DNA of 8,441 bases from an uncultured Collinsella sp. GTDB taxonomy: Bacteria; Actinomycetota; Coriobacteriia; Coriobacteriales; Coriobacteriaceae. Positions 1-7,947 of this stretch are shown one piece after another (position 1 is the stretch's first letter; each line of letters begins with the position of its first letter). The DNA lies in NCBI GenBank assembly GCA_900545835.1, contig URBB01000087.1:1-8441 (forward strand), given 5' to 3'. A program made the position numbers and the translations under genes. The notes beneath the pieces were generated by a model that saw nothing but the letters and a program-made list of their open reading frames with translations, did no database searches and was not told where the DNA came from.

Positions 1-55
1 GAGCGTCCGGCTGATAACCGGGAGGTCACAAGTTCGAATCTTGTCAGGTCCACCA
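1..55 (+). tRNA. tRNA-Ile (anticodon GAT), 5' end cut off by window edge
   Basis: These 55 bases match, base for base, the last 55 bases of the complete tRNA-Ile at 203-279. They start within the D arm, contain the anticodon loop with GAT at 13-15, the T arm with TTCGAAT, the 3' acceptor strand and an encoded CCA at 53-55. About 22 bases of the 5' end lie before the window. It reads AUC/AUU codons with isoleucine. It is probably the last member of an upstream tRNA (or rRNA-linked) transcript, ended by the hairpin that follows. Confidence 0.95.
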
Positions 56-66
56 CTTTCTTTCGC

Positions 67-111
67 AATAAACACCCCAGCGAGAGCCGAGTCGCCGCTG
101 GGGTGTTTATT
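67..111 (+). terminator. Perfect 16-bp hairpin between tRNA genes, probable terminator
   Basis: The arms 67-82 and 96-111 are exact reverse complements (16 bp) around a 13-base loop. The stem is GC-rich near the loop and ends in AATAAA/TTTATT, so the T-rich side lies within the right arm, as in an intrinsic terminator able to work on either strand. The T run is short and broken, so efficiency is uncertain. It sits 11 bases after tRNA-Ile and 11 bases before tRNA-Ala; it might instead be a processing structure in one precursor. Confidence 0.65.
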
Positions 112-122
112 ACTGTCTCCGT

Positions 123-198
123 GGGGGTTTAGCTCAGCTGGGAGAGCGCGGGCTTTGCAAGCCTGAGGTCAGGGGTTCGATCCCCCTAACCTCCACCA
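123..198 (+). tRNA. tRNA-Ala (anticodon TGC)
   Basis: This is a complete 76-base cloverleaf with encoded CCA. The acceptor strand 123-129 pairs with 188-194 (one G-T wobble). The D arm begins GCTCAGCTGGGAGAGC, the anticodon stem 149-153/161-165 holds loop 154-160 with TGC at 156-158, and the T loop carries GTTCGAT. It delivers alanine to GCN codons. It lies four bases before the following tRNA-Ile and must share its transcript. No convincing -35/-10 pair is visible in 56-122, although TATTAC at 108-113 is a possible -10. Confidence 0.97.
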
Positions 199-202
199 TG
201 AT

Positions 203-279
203 GGACCTGTAGCTCAGTTGGTTAGAGCGTCCGGCTGATAACCGGGAGGTCACAAGTTCGAATCTTGTCAGGTCCACCA
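203..279 (+). tRNA. tRNA-Ile (anticodon GAT)
   Basis: This is a complete 77-base tRNA with encoded CCA. The acceptor GGACCTG (203-209) pairs with CAGGTCC. The D arm is GCTC/GAGC, the anticodon stem 230-234/242-246 encloses loop 235-241 with GAT at 237-239, and the T loop is GTTCGAA. Its last 55 bases are identical to the partial copy at 1-55, so this is a duplicated gene. It is cotranscribed with tRNA-Ala upstream and is followed 13 bases later by a terminator hairpin. Confidence 0.97.
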
Positions 280-291
280 TCAAAACTGTGA

Positions 292-323
292 AGAGCCCTG
301 GGGCGTTGCCTCGGGGCTTTTTT
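292..323 (+). terminator. Intrinsic terminator of the tRNA-Ala/tRNA-Ile transcript
   Basis: The left arm 294-304 pairs with 308-318 over 11 positions (two G-T wobbles) around a 3-base loop, followed by a run of six T (318-323). The position just after the last tRNA fits termination of the tRNA operon. Confidence 0.85.
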
Positions 324-373
324 CTTACCTACTGAAAGTAGTCAAAAAAGCCCCGTCCCAAATTAACTACTTT
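313..373. repeat. Nested inverted repeats with GGGACGGG-type core
   Basis: Two inverted pairs interlock here. GGGGCTTTTTT (313-323, shared with the terminator) is the exact complement of AAAAAAGCCCC (344-354). AAAGTAGT (335-342) is the exact complement of ACTACTTT (366-373), with CCCGTCCC (352-359) between them. A small 5-bp hairpin CTACT/AGTAG (329-341) also lies inside. The CCCGTCCC core is the reverse complement of GGGACGGG at 3863-3870, in another hairpin. This suggests a dispersed intergenic (REP-like) element, but copy number cannot be judged from one window. Confidence 0.5.
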
Positions 374-377
374 GATT

Positions 378-407
378 TTGTGTGCTGTGCGAAAGTTTGG
401 GTAGTAT
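378..407 (+). promoter_or_regulatory. Weak candidate promoter for the DUF151 gene
   Basis: TAGTAT at 402-407 resembles a -10 box. TTGTGT at 378-383 is a poor -35 with an 18-base spacer. A promoter is expected here because the tRNA terminator ends at 323 and the next gene begins at 464. The assignment rests on short, imperfect matches only. Confidence 0.35.
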
Positions 408-463
408 AGCTATTCAATGCGGCGGGCTGCCGCGTGTTAACCGCTACGTACCGGAGGTGTTCC

Positions 464-964
464 ATGGTTCGTGTCGACATAGAGACCATCGTCATGGCCG
501 CCGGTCCCGTGCCATCGCTTATCGTGCTTCGCGAGCGCTGCAGCAAATCGGACTCGCCCGCGCCGTTGCGTTCCCTTTCCATTCAGACTGGTTCGTTTGA
601 AGCTGCTGCCATTAGCCGTGGCATCGATAGCGGCCGCGCCGAGCGCCCGATTACCCATGACCTGCTGCTCGATACTGTTAGCGCCCTGGGCGCCAAGCTC
701 GAGCGCATCGAGATCGTTCGCGCCGAGCCGCCGGTGTTCTACGCGACGATCGTCGTACTGGCCGATGGCGAGGAGCGCAAGATCGACGCCCGCCCCAGTG
801 ACGCCATTGCCCTTGCCGTGCGCAGCAATGCCCCCATGTTTGTGGAGGACGACATCATGAATCGCCTGGGCACCGTTTCTGCCCATGCCGAGGAAGTTGA
901 CGACGAGCAGGAGTTCGAGAAGTTCGACGAGTTCGTCCATACGCTCTCCCCCGATGACTTCTAA
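464..964 (+). CDS. Bifunctional nuclease family protein (DUF151/BFN domain)
   Basis: The 166-residue product matches the BFN/DUF151 family, seen in many bacteria and in plant nucleases reported to act on both RNA and DNA. Diagnostic blocks are RPITHDLL (61-68) and the signature IDARPSDAIALAVR (107-120), followed by APMFVEDDI. The last 25 or so residues are strongly acidic, as in many family members. No signal peptide or membrane segment is seen, so it should be cytoplasmic. The ATG at 464 is chosen because GGAGGTG (453-459) sits at ideal distance; a GTG at 434 would extend it by ten residues without support. The stop touches the start of the next gene, indicating an operon. Nuclease activity is inferred from the family. 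Confidence 0.9.
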   Translation: MVRVDIETIVMAAGPVPSLIVLRERCSKSDSPAPLRSLSIQTGSFEAAAISRGIDSGRAERPITHDLLLDTVSALGAKLERIEIVRAEPPVFYATIVVLADGEERKIDARPSDAIALAVRSNAPMFVEDDIMNRLGTVSAHAEEVDDEQEFEKFDEFVHTLSPDDF

Positions 965-1354
965 ATGCTCGACAAACACGCGACGGAGTGCGCTCTCATG
1001 AGCGCCGGAGTTTCTGCCGAGGCGGCGGCCATTGCGCGCGAGGCCCAGATGCGCTCGGAGGCTTCTGAGGCGGCACGCATTGCCTATGTGACGCAGGCCC
1101 GCACGCTTCGCGAACGCCGCGGCTCGTTTATCAAGATGGTTGTCATCTCCGCCCTTGTCGCGGCAATCTGTTCGCGCCTTCGTGGTACAGTTGGTGCGCT
1201 TGGGTTTTCGATCTCTACGGGCCTGGTGATCTGGGGCGTGGTCGATGCGGTCATGCTGACTAGCCAGATCAAGGTGCTCGACAAGCGTGCAGCGGATATG
1301 ATGCGCGCCCGCGATGCCGCTGCTAAGATCGCCGCCGAGGCGCAAGAACTGTAA
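965..1354 (+). CDS. Small two-helix membrane protein of unknown function
   Basis: I do not recognise this 129-residue protein. Residues 13-50 are Ala/Glu/Arg-rich and probably helical. Two hydrophobic segments follow, about 55-72 and 75-98, separated by a short basic turn (RLRG). The C-terminal 30 residues are again a charged Ala-rich helix, possibly a coiled coil. Both ends are therefore predicted cytoplasmic. The ATG directly follows the TAA of the DUF151 gene, suggesting translational coupling. An in-frame ATG at 998 (118 residues) has a better ribosome site, GGAG at 985-988, and may be the true start. The adjoining genes suggest a shared transcript but give no clear clue to function. Confidence 0.75.
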   Translation: MLDKHATECALMSAGVSAEAAAIAREAQMRSEASEAARIAYVTQARTLRERRGSFIKMVVISALVAAICSRLRGTVGALGFSISTGLVIWGVVDAVMLTSQIKVLDKRAADMMRARDAAAKIAAEAQEL

Positions 1355-1384
1355 CGACGCCAGACTCGATGGGAAGGTCTAAAG

Positions 1385-1834
1385 ATGGCACAGGATATGC
1401 AGGATGCCGGTAACGTCTCCGCCGAGCTCGACGCCATGGTGTGCGATCTGATCGGCGCGTTCTTGGACGACCTTGCCGCCGGTGAAAACCCCGGCGTGGT
1501 CGTGGCGATTGAGGACGCCGCTTCCAACCGTTATCTGGCGGCGCTCGATGAGGATGGCGAAGAGGCGTGCCTCGAGGCGGCCACCAACTTTATCTCCGAG
1601 CACAAGATGGGTCTTAAGGACGAGGGCCTGGGCCGTATCGTCCGCTATGCCATCGGCTATACCGGCTGCGTCGAGATTGACGGTGGCTACCACGACGCCC
1701 TGCTCGTGAGCTTTTTCGAGACGACGCTCGAGAGCGGTTTTTCGGCATATGTGCTGTATGAGGGCATGGGCGCCGGCGATGGTTTTATGTGGAGCGACCC
1801 TGAACCTGCAGGTGAGGAAACCCCTCTCATCTAA
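1385..1834 (+). CDS. Acidic soluble hypothetical protein
   Basis: This 149-residue protein is not recognised. It is rich in Asp and Glu, has no signal peptide or convincing membrane helix, and shows an alternation of helical (about 10-30, 58-72) and strand-like segments (38-55, 88-135) expected of a small globular cytoplasmic protein. Visible landmarks are GYTGCVEIDGGYHD in the middle and an acidic, Pro-containing tail. The ATG at 1385 is preceded by GGGAAGG (1371-1377) at good spacing. It begins 30 bases after the membrane-protein gene on the same strand, so the three genes from 464 onward probably form one transcript. No function can be assigned. Confidence 0.8.
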   Translation: MAQDMQDAGNVSAELDAMVCDLIGAFLDDLAAGENPGVVVAIEDAASNRYLAALDEDGEEACLEAATNFISEHKMGLKDEGLGRIVRYAIGYTGCVEIDGGYHDALLVSFFETTLESGFSAYVLYEGMGAGDGFMWSDPEPAGEETPLI

Positions 1835-1951
1835 AATCGCTAAAATAAACGAGTTTTCGGTAAAAGGCTCAATATTCCCGCTGAGCGTTGTGTCGCTGGG
1901 CGGGCCGCATACGCGTGCCGTTTGTATATGGATAGAAGATAGGGGAACTAC

Positions 1952-3790
<1,839 letters not shown>

Positions 3791-3818
3791 GCGCTGGGGC
3801 TTTATAGCGACTAACAAG

Positions 3819-3853
3819 AAAGGGCGTCGACCGCAATGGTCGGCGCCCTTTTT
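3819..3853 (+). terminator. Intrinsic terminator after typA
   Basis: A 14-position stem (3819-3832 with 3838-3851, one T-G wobble) closes on a 5-base loop and ends in five T (3849-3853). It lies 28 bases after the typA stop codon and separates the housekeeping block from the adhesin locus. Confidence 0.92.
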
Positions 3854-3883
3854 GGTGCAAGGGGGACGGGTTAGTTTGCACCA
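3853..3883. repeat. Hairpin repeat TGGTGCAA/TTGCACCA with GGGACGGG core
   Basis: TGGTGCAA (3853-3860) and TTGCACCA (3876-3883) are exact 8-bp inverted repeats around a 15-base loop containing GGGACGGG (3863-3870). The same core occurs on the other strand at 352-359, again between inverted arms of different sequence. The hairpin abuts the typA terminator and may help protect the 3' end. A dispersed palindromic element is the likely explanation. Confidence 0.5.
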
Positions 3884-4216
3884 CAGCTGGGGCGACTATC
3901 CCTCCGATCGGCTTTCCAGGCAAAGTAAAGTTGTTTAAACATATACATAATTTCACTGAATATAGCCGGTATGATACAAAACTGTTAACAGGTAAATAGT
4001 AACTGGTATTAAATTAAAAGACCTCTTGACCTGCGGTTTACATGATTGGTATCTATATTATATTTTATGCATTGTGGCATAGACGAACCGTCTTAGAAGG
4101 TGTTCCCCAATGGGTTCTTGCAACGCGCTAGGTAGGTTCTCGTTGATGGTGGGGCTTGTGTTCGATCCGACGATTCGCCGTATTCCACACTGTGTTGTAG
4201 GAATTAGGGGACAACT
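3884..4216 (+). promoter_or_regulatory. AT-rich intergenic control region upstream of the pilus locus
   Basis: No confident gene lies here. From about 3921 to 4070 the sequence turns strikingly AT-rich compared with the flanking genes. It contains palindromes GTTTAAAC (3933-3940) and CTGTTAACAG (3982-3991), and the near-direct repeats TAACAGGTA (3986-3994) and TAACTGGTA (4000-4008). GGTA occurs at 3968, 3991, 4005 and 4048, three of the four as GGTAT. A promoter is placed at 4026-4055. From 4070 to 4216 a less AT-rich leader has a small hairpin AGACG/CGTCT (4081-4093) and CAACG/CGTTG (4121-4144). No known riboswitch was recognised. Confidence 0.55.
4026..4055 (+). promoter_or_regulatory. Candidate sigma-70-type promoter of the adhesin/pilin operon
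   Basis: TTGACC (4026-4031) is a five-of-six match to the -35 consensus. After an 18-base spacer, TATCTA (4050-4055) is a fair -10 preceded by the extended element TGG (4047-4049). Transcription would begin near 4062 and leave a leader of about 155 bases before the adhesin ATG. The last GGTAT motif overlaps the -10, a place where a regulator could act. Confidence 0.6.
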
Positions 4217-4259
4217 ATGGATGCACACCGCTCGCGGTCGCTGGGTATGGCGGCCCTGA
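4110..4259 (+). CDS. Possible 49-residue upstream ORF overlapping the adhesin start
   Basis: The ATG at 4110 has AGAAGG (4095-4100) nine bases upstream, and the frame stays open for 49 codons to TGA at 4257-4259, overlapping the first 43 bases of the adhesin gene in another frame. The predicted peptide begins MGSCNALGRF and ends rich in Trp and Arg; it resembles nothing I know. If translated, it could affect initiation of the adhesin at 4217. It may equally be a chance open frame in the leader. Confidence 0.2.
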   Translation: MGSCNALGRFSLMVGLVFDPTIRRIPHCVVGIRGQLWMHTARGRWVWRP

Positions 4260-5482
4260 TCTTCATTCTAATTAGCCTCACCGCCGCAATTTTCCACGGC
4301 GCAGCCCCTGTGCGCGCCGAGGATGCGACGACGCCGGATCCGATTGTGATTGATGAGAAGACGGCGACGGTTGATGTCAAGCTGTATACCGATGAGTATC
4401 GTACTCAGGAGCTCAATGGTGCCGTAACGTCTACTTCGAAGCTCTATGGAGCTTTCTCAGCGTATTTCAGGACTGGTAAGGCGCCGTCGACTGGCAGTAA
4501 CGTCGCCGTCTATAAGTTTCCCGATACCATCGCCGTTGACGATAACGACGGTGGCGACCTTATGGAAGGTCCGGAGGCTACCTCTGCCAGGGCTGGCACG
4601 TGGAAGATCAAGGACAATAAGGTCTTCTTTACGTTTGACAAGGCGTGGCTTGCGAATAACCCTGCGGACATCCATGTCGCGGCAAACTTCTCGTTTCATC
4701 TTTCAAATAAGGACACCGGATCCGGCAGCAACGTGTCTGTCGAGTTTCCTGGCAAGGGATCGATCGATATTCCCACCAAGGACGGCAAGGTGACGGGAGA
4801 GAAGACGGGGGTTTACTCTCAGGGTTCAGACGGTGTGGCCAAGGTGACCTGGACCGTTAAACTCACTGTCGAGTCGTATGCCACGGACGTTAAGATCACC
4901 GATACGCTGGGCGAGAACTTCGAATTTGTGAAAGAGAGCTTTATGCTCGACGGAGAGAAGCTCAGTCCACAGCCGACGATTGATGGCCAGATCGCGACCA
5001 TCGAGAAACTGGGCGACCTTTCCCAGGGCGACCACACGATCACGTACGAAACGGTGCTGAAGAGCGGCGTTTCGGCGAACAACGGCGATTTGATCAAAGC
5101 TGAGAATACGGCAACGTGGGATTGGGCTGGCTCAAGCGACGGCGATAACAGAACGGCTACGGCTGAGCCTGTTACATTCGGCTACGACATGATTAACAAG
5201 TCCAATGGCTCAGGCACGCCGTCGGACATCAAGTGGACGGTCACGCTCAACCAAGGCAAGCTCAAAGCCGACATGAGCGGCTACGCGTTCACCGATTATC
5301 TGGACGGAAAACAGACGTATACGGGCAACTACTTTACGGTTTACAAAGGCGACTCGGAGGCGAGCGGAGTCGAGATTGGGAAAGGTGACCTTGACCCAGA
5401 GAAAAATCCTTTTCCTATAAGTTCCGGGACAACCTTGAGGATAAGTACGCCACCTACTGCATCGTTTATCACACAAAGATGA
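4217..5482 (+). CDS. Large LPXTG-type pilus adhesin, N-terminal part (frameshifted)
   Basis: This 421-residue frame is the first third of a surface adhesin. Residues 1-34 form a signal peptide: Arg-containing start, hydrophobic core about 11-29, probable cleavage after VRA. An N-terminal region (about 48-185) resembles an adhesin head but has no motif I can name. A first Ig-like module (about 195-305) contains VTWTVKL and ends AENTATW. A second begins near 325 with INKSN and IKWTVTL. AGGGGA (4206-4211) supports the ATG at 4217. The genuine sequence ends near residue 396; the last 25 residues look out of frame, because the other frame supplies the expected second half of this module. The protein would be exported and joined to the pilus or wall only if the frame is restored. 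Confidence 0.85.
   Translation: MDAHRSRSLGMAALIFILISLTAAIFHGAAPVRAEDATTPDPIVIDEKTATVDVKLYTDEYRTQELNGAVTSTSKLYGAFSAYFRTGKAPSTGSNVAVYKFPDTIAVDDNDGGDLMEGPEATSARAGTWKIKDNKVFFTFDKAWLANNPADIHVAANFSFHLSNKDTGSGSNVSVEFPGKGSIDIPTKDGKVTGEKTGVYSQGSDGVAKVTWTVKLTVESYATDVKITDTLGENFEFVKESFMLDGEKLSPQPTIDGQIATIEKLGDLSQGDHTITYETVLKSGVSANNGDLIKAENTATWDWAGSSDGDNRTATAEPVTFGYDMINKSNGSGTPSDIKWTVTLNQGKLKADMSGYAFTDYLDGKQTYTGNYFTVYKGDSEASGVEIGKGDLDPEKNPFPISSGTTLRISTPPTASFITQR
5395..5413 (+). other. One-base frameshift site inside the adhesin gene
   Basis: The upstream frame reads through here into residues unlike the family. The -1 frame is closed by TGA at 5392-5394 and open afterwards, giving YKFRDNLEDKYATYCIVYHT before the ATG at 5479, which is a natural module continuation. 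The change therefore lies between about 5395 and 5413. AAAAA (5402-5406) and TTTT (5410-5413) are the likely slip points; one extra A would join the frames into 1243 residues. No canonical X XXY YYZ heptamer is present in the zero frame, so mutation or sequencing error is likelier than programmed frameshifting. Confidence 0.8.
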
Positions 5483-7947
5483 ACGACACGAGCTCGTACG
5501 ACACTGTGCGCAACAGCGCGACCATCGAGTGTGAAGGCTCCGTTTCCGGTACCGATGATGGCAGTTTCACGCCGCAGCTGACGGGTGTTGTGCCAATCAC
5601 CAAGAGGCTCGTGAGAGCCGATGAGGCGGCGACGACGGGCAGGGCGACATGGGAGACGCGCGTCGCGCTGAAGGCGATCGTCAATGCGGCCCATCCAAGC
5701 GAGGTGACGGTGAAGGACACGTTTCAGTCGGCATGGTCGCAGAAACTTGGTGTCGATGAAAACTCCATTACCATTAAAATCGGCGATACCGTGCTGGAAC
5801 GGGGTACCGACTGGAATCCAACGGCTAGCTTTCCGGGTAATGAAACAAAGGAAAACTACGACCTCAAAATCTTCGTTACCAACAAAGTGAAAGCCGCCCT
5901 CGAGAACGAGGACTACGCCGTTATCACCTACGACACCACATCAGAAGCGCTGTCGGGCTGGTACTCAAACTTCGCATCGGTCGAAGCACCGGGCCTGAGA
6001 CTACGGTGGCCGTTCACCGAACCCGTCAAGTACGTTGTCAACCAAGAAACGACGCCCGCGGTCGAGAAGCCGGAAGCGGAGTCGAAGGTGTCTTGGGACG
6101 AGGACTTCGACTGGAGCGCCGTCGACGGATCGAGCGAGAGGGGCGCCTGGGTCGTCGACTGGACGGTGTATGCGAACCGCAAGAAGGGCAATAAGGGCGC
6201 GAACGGCGAGTACGAATACTTCGGGGCTGGAAAGCTGGGCGGGAAATCGCTGAATATCGTTGATAGCCTTCCGGATGGTATGAGCTATGTTGCGAATTCC
6301 GCAAAGTATACGCTCGTGCAGAATCCCTATGATAAACATACGGGGCTCCATCGCGGAAGCGAGGCCGAGACGGTCGTTGATAGCCAACCGCTTGTCACCG
6401 ATAGTGTCAAGAGTGATGGCAACACTGTCACCTTTTCTATTCCTACGACTAAGCTTGAAAGCTATGCCGGTTATGTCAAGCTTACGTATCAGACAGCGGT
6501 CAAGCGCGGTGAGCTCGATACCTCCACGAACGAGGTGAAGTTCACCAATTCTGCGCGCGCCGAGTCGGGAAGCAAGAAATTCGACTCTGACAGTGGTGCT
6601 GTCACCATTAAGAACAACGTTATCGAGAAGACCGGCGAACAGGTCGACAATAGCAATCGCATCAAGTACACCATTCTGGTCAACGAGTCAGCTGTCGATC
6701 TTAAGAGTGGCACTGATGTCCTCGAGCTGGTCGACACCATGGATGCCAAGTGCACGCTGGTCCCGTCGATGCTTAAGGTCTATGAGTGGGTGAATGGTGC
6801 CTGGTCACCGCTGACTGATAAGGACTATTCGTCGAAGATGGAGCAAGTCAAGGATGAATCTGCCTCGCGTACGAAGCTGACGCTTAGCGTGCCCGACGGC
6901 AAGTATCTCAAGGTCGAGTACGAGGTCATCCCGAGCGGAAATCTTGGCGATAAGGTGCCTCTTTCCAATACCGCCACGCTTACGGGGGTGACGGATGGCT
7001 CCGCGACTGATGAGCAGACTTGGGAAATAAAAAATGCGTCCGCCAGCGCAGGTGGCAACGGCTACGGCATCACGATGACCAAGTATGACGCCCAACAAGT
7101 CGGTGCGACGCTCAAGGATGCTAGGTTTACGCTCTATAGCGTGAAGATGGATGAGGTTGCAACGAAAGGTATCGAGGGGGCAAGGGCCGAGTTTGAAACC
7201 GCCAACACCGACGCCAGCGGCAAGATCTCGTTTGGCAGAGAAAGCAAGGCGATGAACAGCTGCGTGCTCTACCAGCTTGAGGAGACCAGGGCGCCTGTTG
7301 GCTACGCCAAGGCCAAGCCTATGTGGATCATGCTCAAGGGCAACGCGAGCGACGAGGATTATCAAACTGCGCTAGCTAAGGCGAAGACCATCGTCGGCGA
7401 CGCGGAGATCATAGGCGATGACAAAAAGGACGAGATTTGGGTCTATGACAATCGTCTAAAAGGATCCGCAACAATCCGGGCCAAGAAGGTGCTTGAAGGG
7501 GGCACACTCAAGAAGGGGCAGTTCTCGTTTGCGCTTAAGGATGGCGACGGCAGGGTGCTCCAGACGGTGACCAACGACGCCGAGGGCAATGTGTCCTTTA
7601 ACGTCGACTACAACAAGGCCGATACCTACACTTACACCATCTCCGAGGTCGAGCCTGAGGGTGCTGTCGGCCATGTTAAAGACCACATCACCTATGACAC
7701 GACCCCGCGCAACGTCACGGTTACGGTAACTAATGGCACGGACCAGCTCAACGCCGTAGTTACCTATGGTGATGGCTCTCAGGATCCGCCGACCTTCACC
7801 AACAAGTACTCGACCACGCTTCCCGAGGCGGGCGGGGCTGGCTTGACTATGACATATCTGGCTGGCGCTTCGATGCTGTGTTTTGCCGCGACGTGGATGC
7901 ATGCTCGTCGTCATCGCGATCTGGATCGAGGTGGCCGTCGTGAGTAG
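5479..7947 (+). CDS. Large LPXTG-type pilus adhesin, C-terminal part (frameshifted)
   Basis: This 822-residue frame is the remainder of the gene begun at 4217. The ATG at 5479 lacks a ribosome site, and coding sequence clearly extends upstream to about 5404, so this is a tail rather than a separate gene. It finishes the second Ig-like module (RNSAT), then carries further modules at about 35-180, 195-365 and 378-520, the later two ending TNSAR and SNTAT. A SpaA/Cna-B-like domain (about 528-660) has candidate isopeptide residues Lys535, Glu602 and Asn658. An FctA/Spy0128-like domain (about 663-778) has Lys670, Glu723 and Asn775. The end is a cell-wall anchor: LPEAG (781-785), hydrophobic helix (about 788-806), basic tail. 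Such bonds stabilise pilus proteins; their presence here is inferred from motifs. Confidence 0.9.
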   Translation: MNDTSSYDTVRNSATIECEGSVSGTDDGSFTPQLTGVVPITKRLVRADEAATTGRATWETRVALKAIVNAAHPSEVTVKDTFQSAWSQKLGVDENSITIKIGDTVLERGTDWNPTASFPGNETKENYDLKIFVTNKVKAALENEDYAVITYDTTSEALSGWYSNFASVEAPGLRLRWPFTEPVKYVVNQETTPAVEKPEAESKVSWDEDFDWSAVDGSSERGAWVVDWTVYANRKKGNKGANGEYEYFGAGKLGGKSLNIVDSLPDGMSYVANSAKYTLVQNPYDKHTGLHRGSEAETVVDSQPLVTDSVKSDGNTVTFSIPTTKLESYAGYVKLTYQTAVKRGELDTSTNEVKFTNSARAESGSKKFDSDSGAVTIKNNVIEKTGEQVDNSNRIKYTILVNESAVDLKSGTDVLELVDTMDAKCTLVPSMLKVYEWVNGAWSPLTDKDYSSKMEQVKDESASRTKLTLSVPDGKYLKVEYEVIPSGNLGDKVPLSNTATLTGVTDGSATDEQTWEIKNASASAGGNGYGITMTKYDAQQVGATLKDARFTLYSVKMDEVATKGIEGARAEFETANTDASGKISFGRESKAMNSCVLYQLEETRAPVGYAKAKPMWIMLKGNASDEDYQTALAKAKTIVGDAEIIGDDKKDEIWVYDNRLKGSATIRAKKVLEGGTLKKGQFSFALKDGDGRVLQTVTNDAEGNVSFNVDYNKADTYTYTISEVEPEGAVGHVKDHITYDTTPRNVTVTVTNGTDQLNAVVTYGDGSQDPPTFTNKYSTTLPEAGGAGLTMTYLAGASMLCFAATWMHARRHRDLDRGGRRE
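7819..7944 (+). other. Sortase cell-wall sorting signal (LPEAG type)
   Basis: The motif LPEAGG, encoded from 7819, is followed by a hydrophobic stretch and a tail rich in Arg and His. This is the classic tripartite sorting signal, with Ala in place of the usual Thr of LPXTG. Sortase would cut within the motif and join the protein to pilus subunits or peptidoglycan. The Ala variant suggests a dedicated class C-type sortase, by inference. Confidence 0.85.
7928..7933 (+). promoter_or_regulatory. Ribosome binding site fixing the GTG start of the pilin gene
   Basis: GAGGTG lies inside the adhesin's last codons and ends six bases before GTG at 7940. It favours that start over the in-frame GTG at 7931 and ATG at 7901, which have poorer sites and would spoil the signal peptide. 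Confidence 0.7.

Noticed and set aside
437..1345. A 302-codon - strand frame across the DUF151 and membrane-protein genes
   Set aside because: It is antisense to a recognised family gene and shows no family motifs; it is a codon-bias shadow.
3884..4070. Invertible promoter (phase-variation switch)
   Set aside because: Palindromes are short and local. No pair of longer inverted repeats flanks the promoter, and no recombinase gene is visible in the window.
4062..4216. Riboswitch or T-box leader before the adhesin
   Set aside because: Only short hairpins of about 5 bp are visible. No conserved T-box or known aptamer core and no terminator precede the gene.
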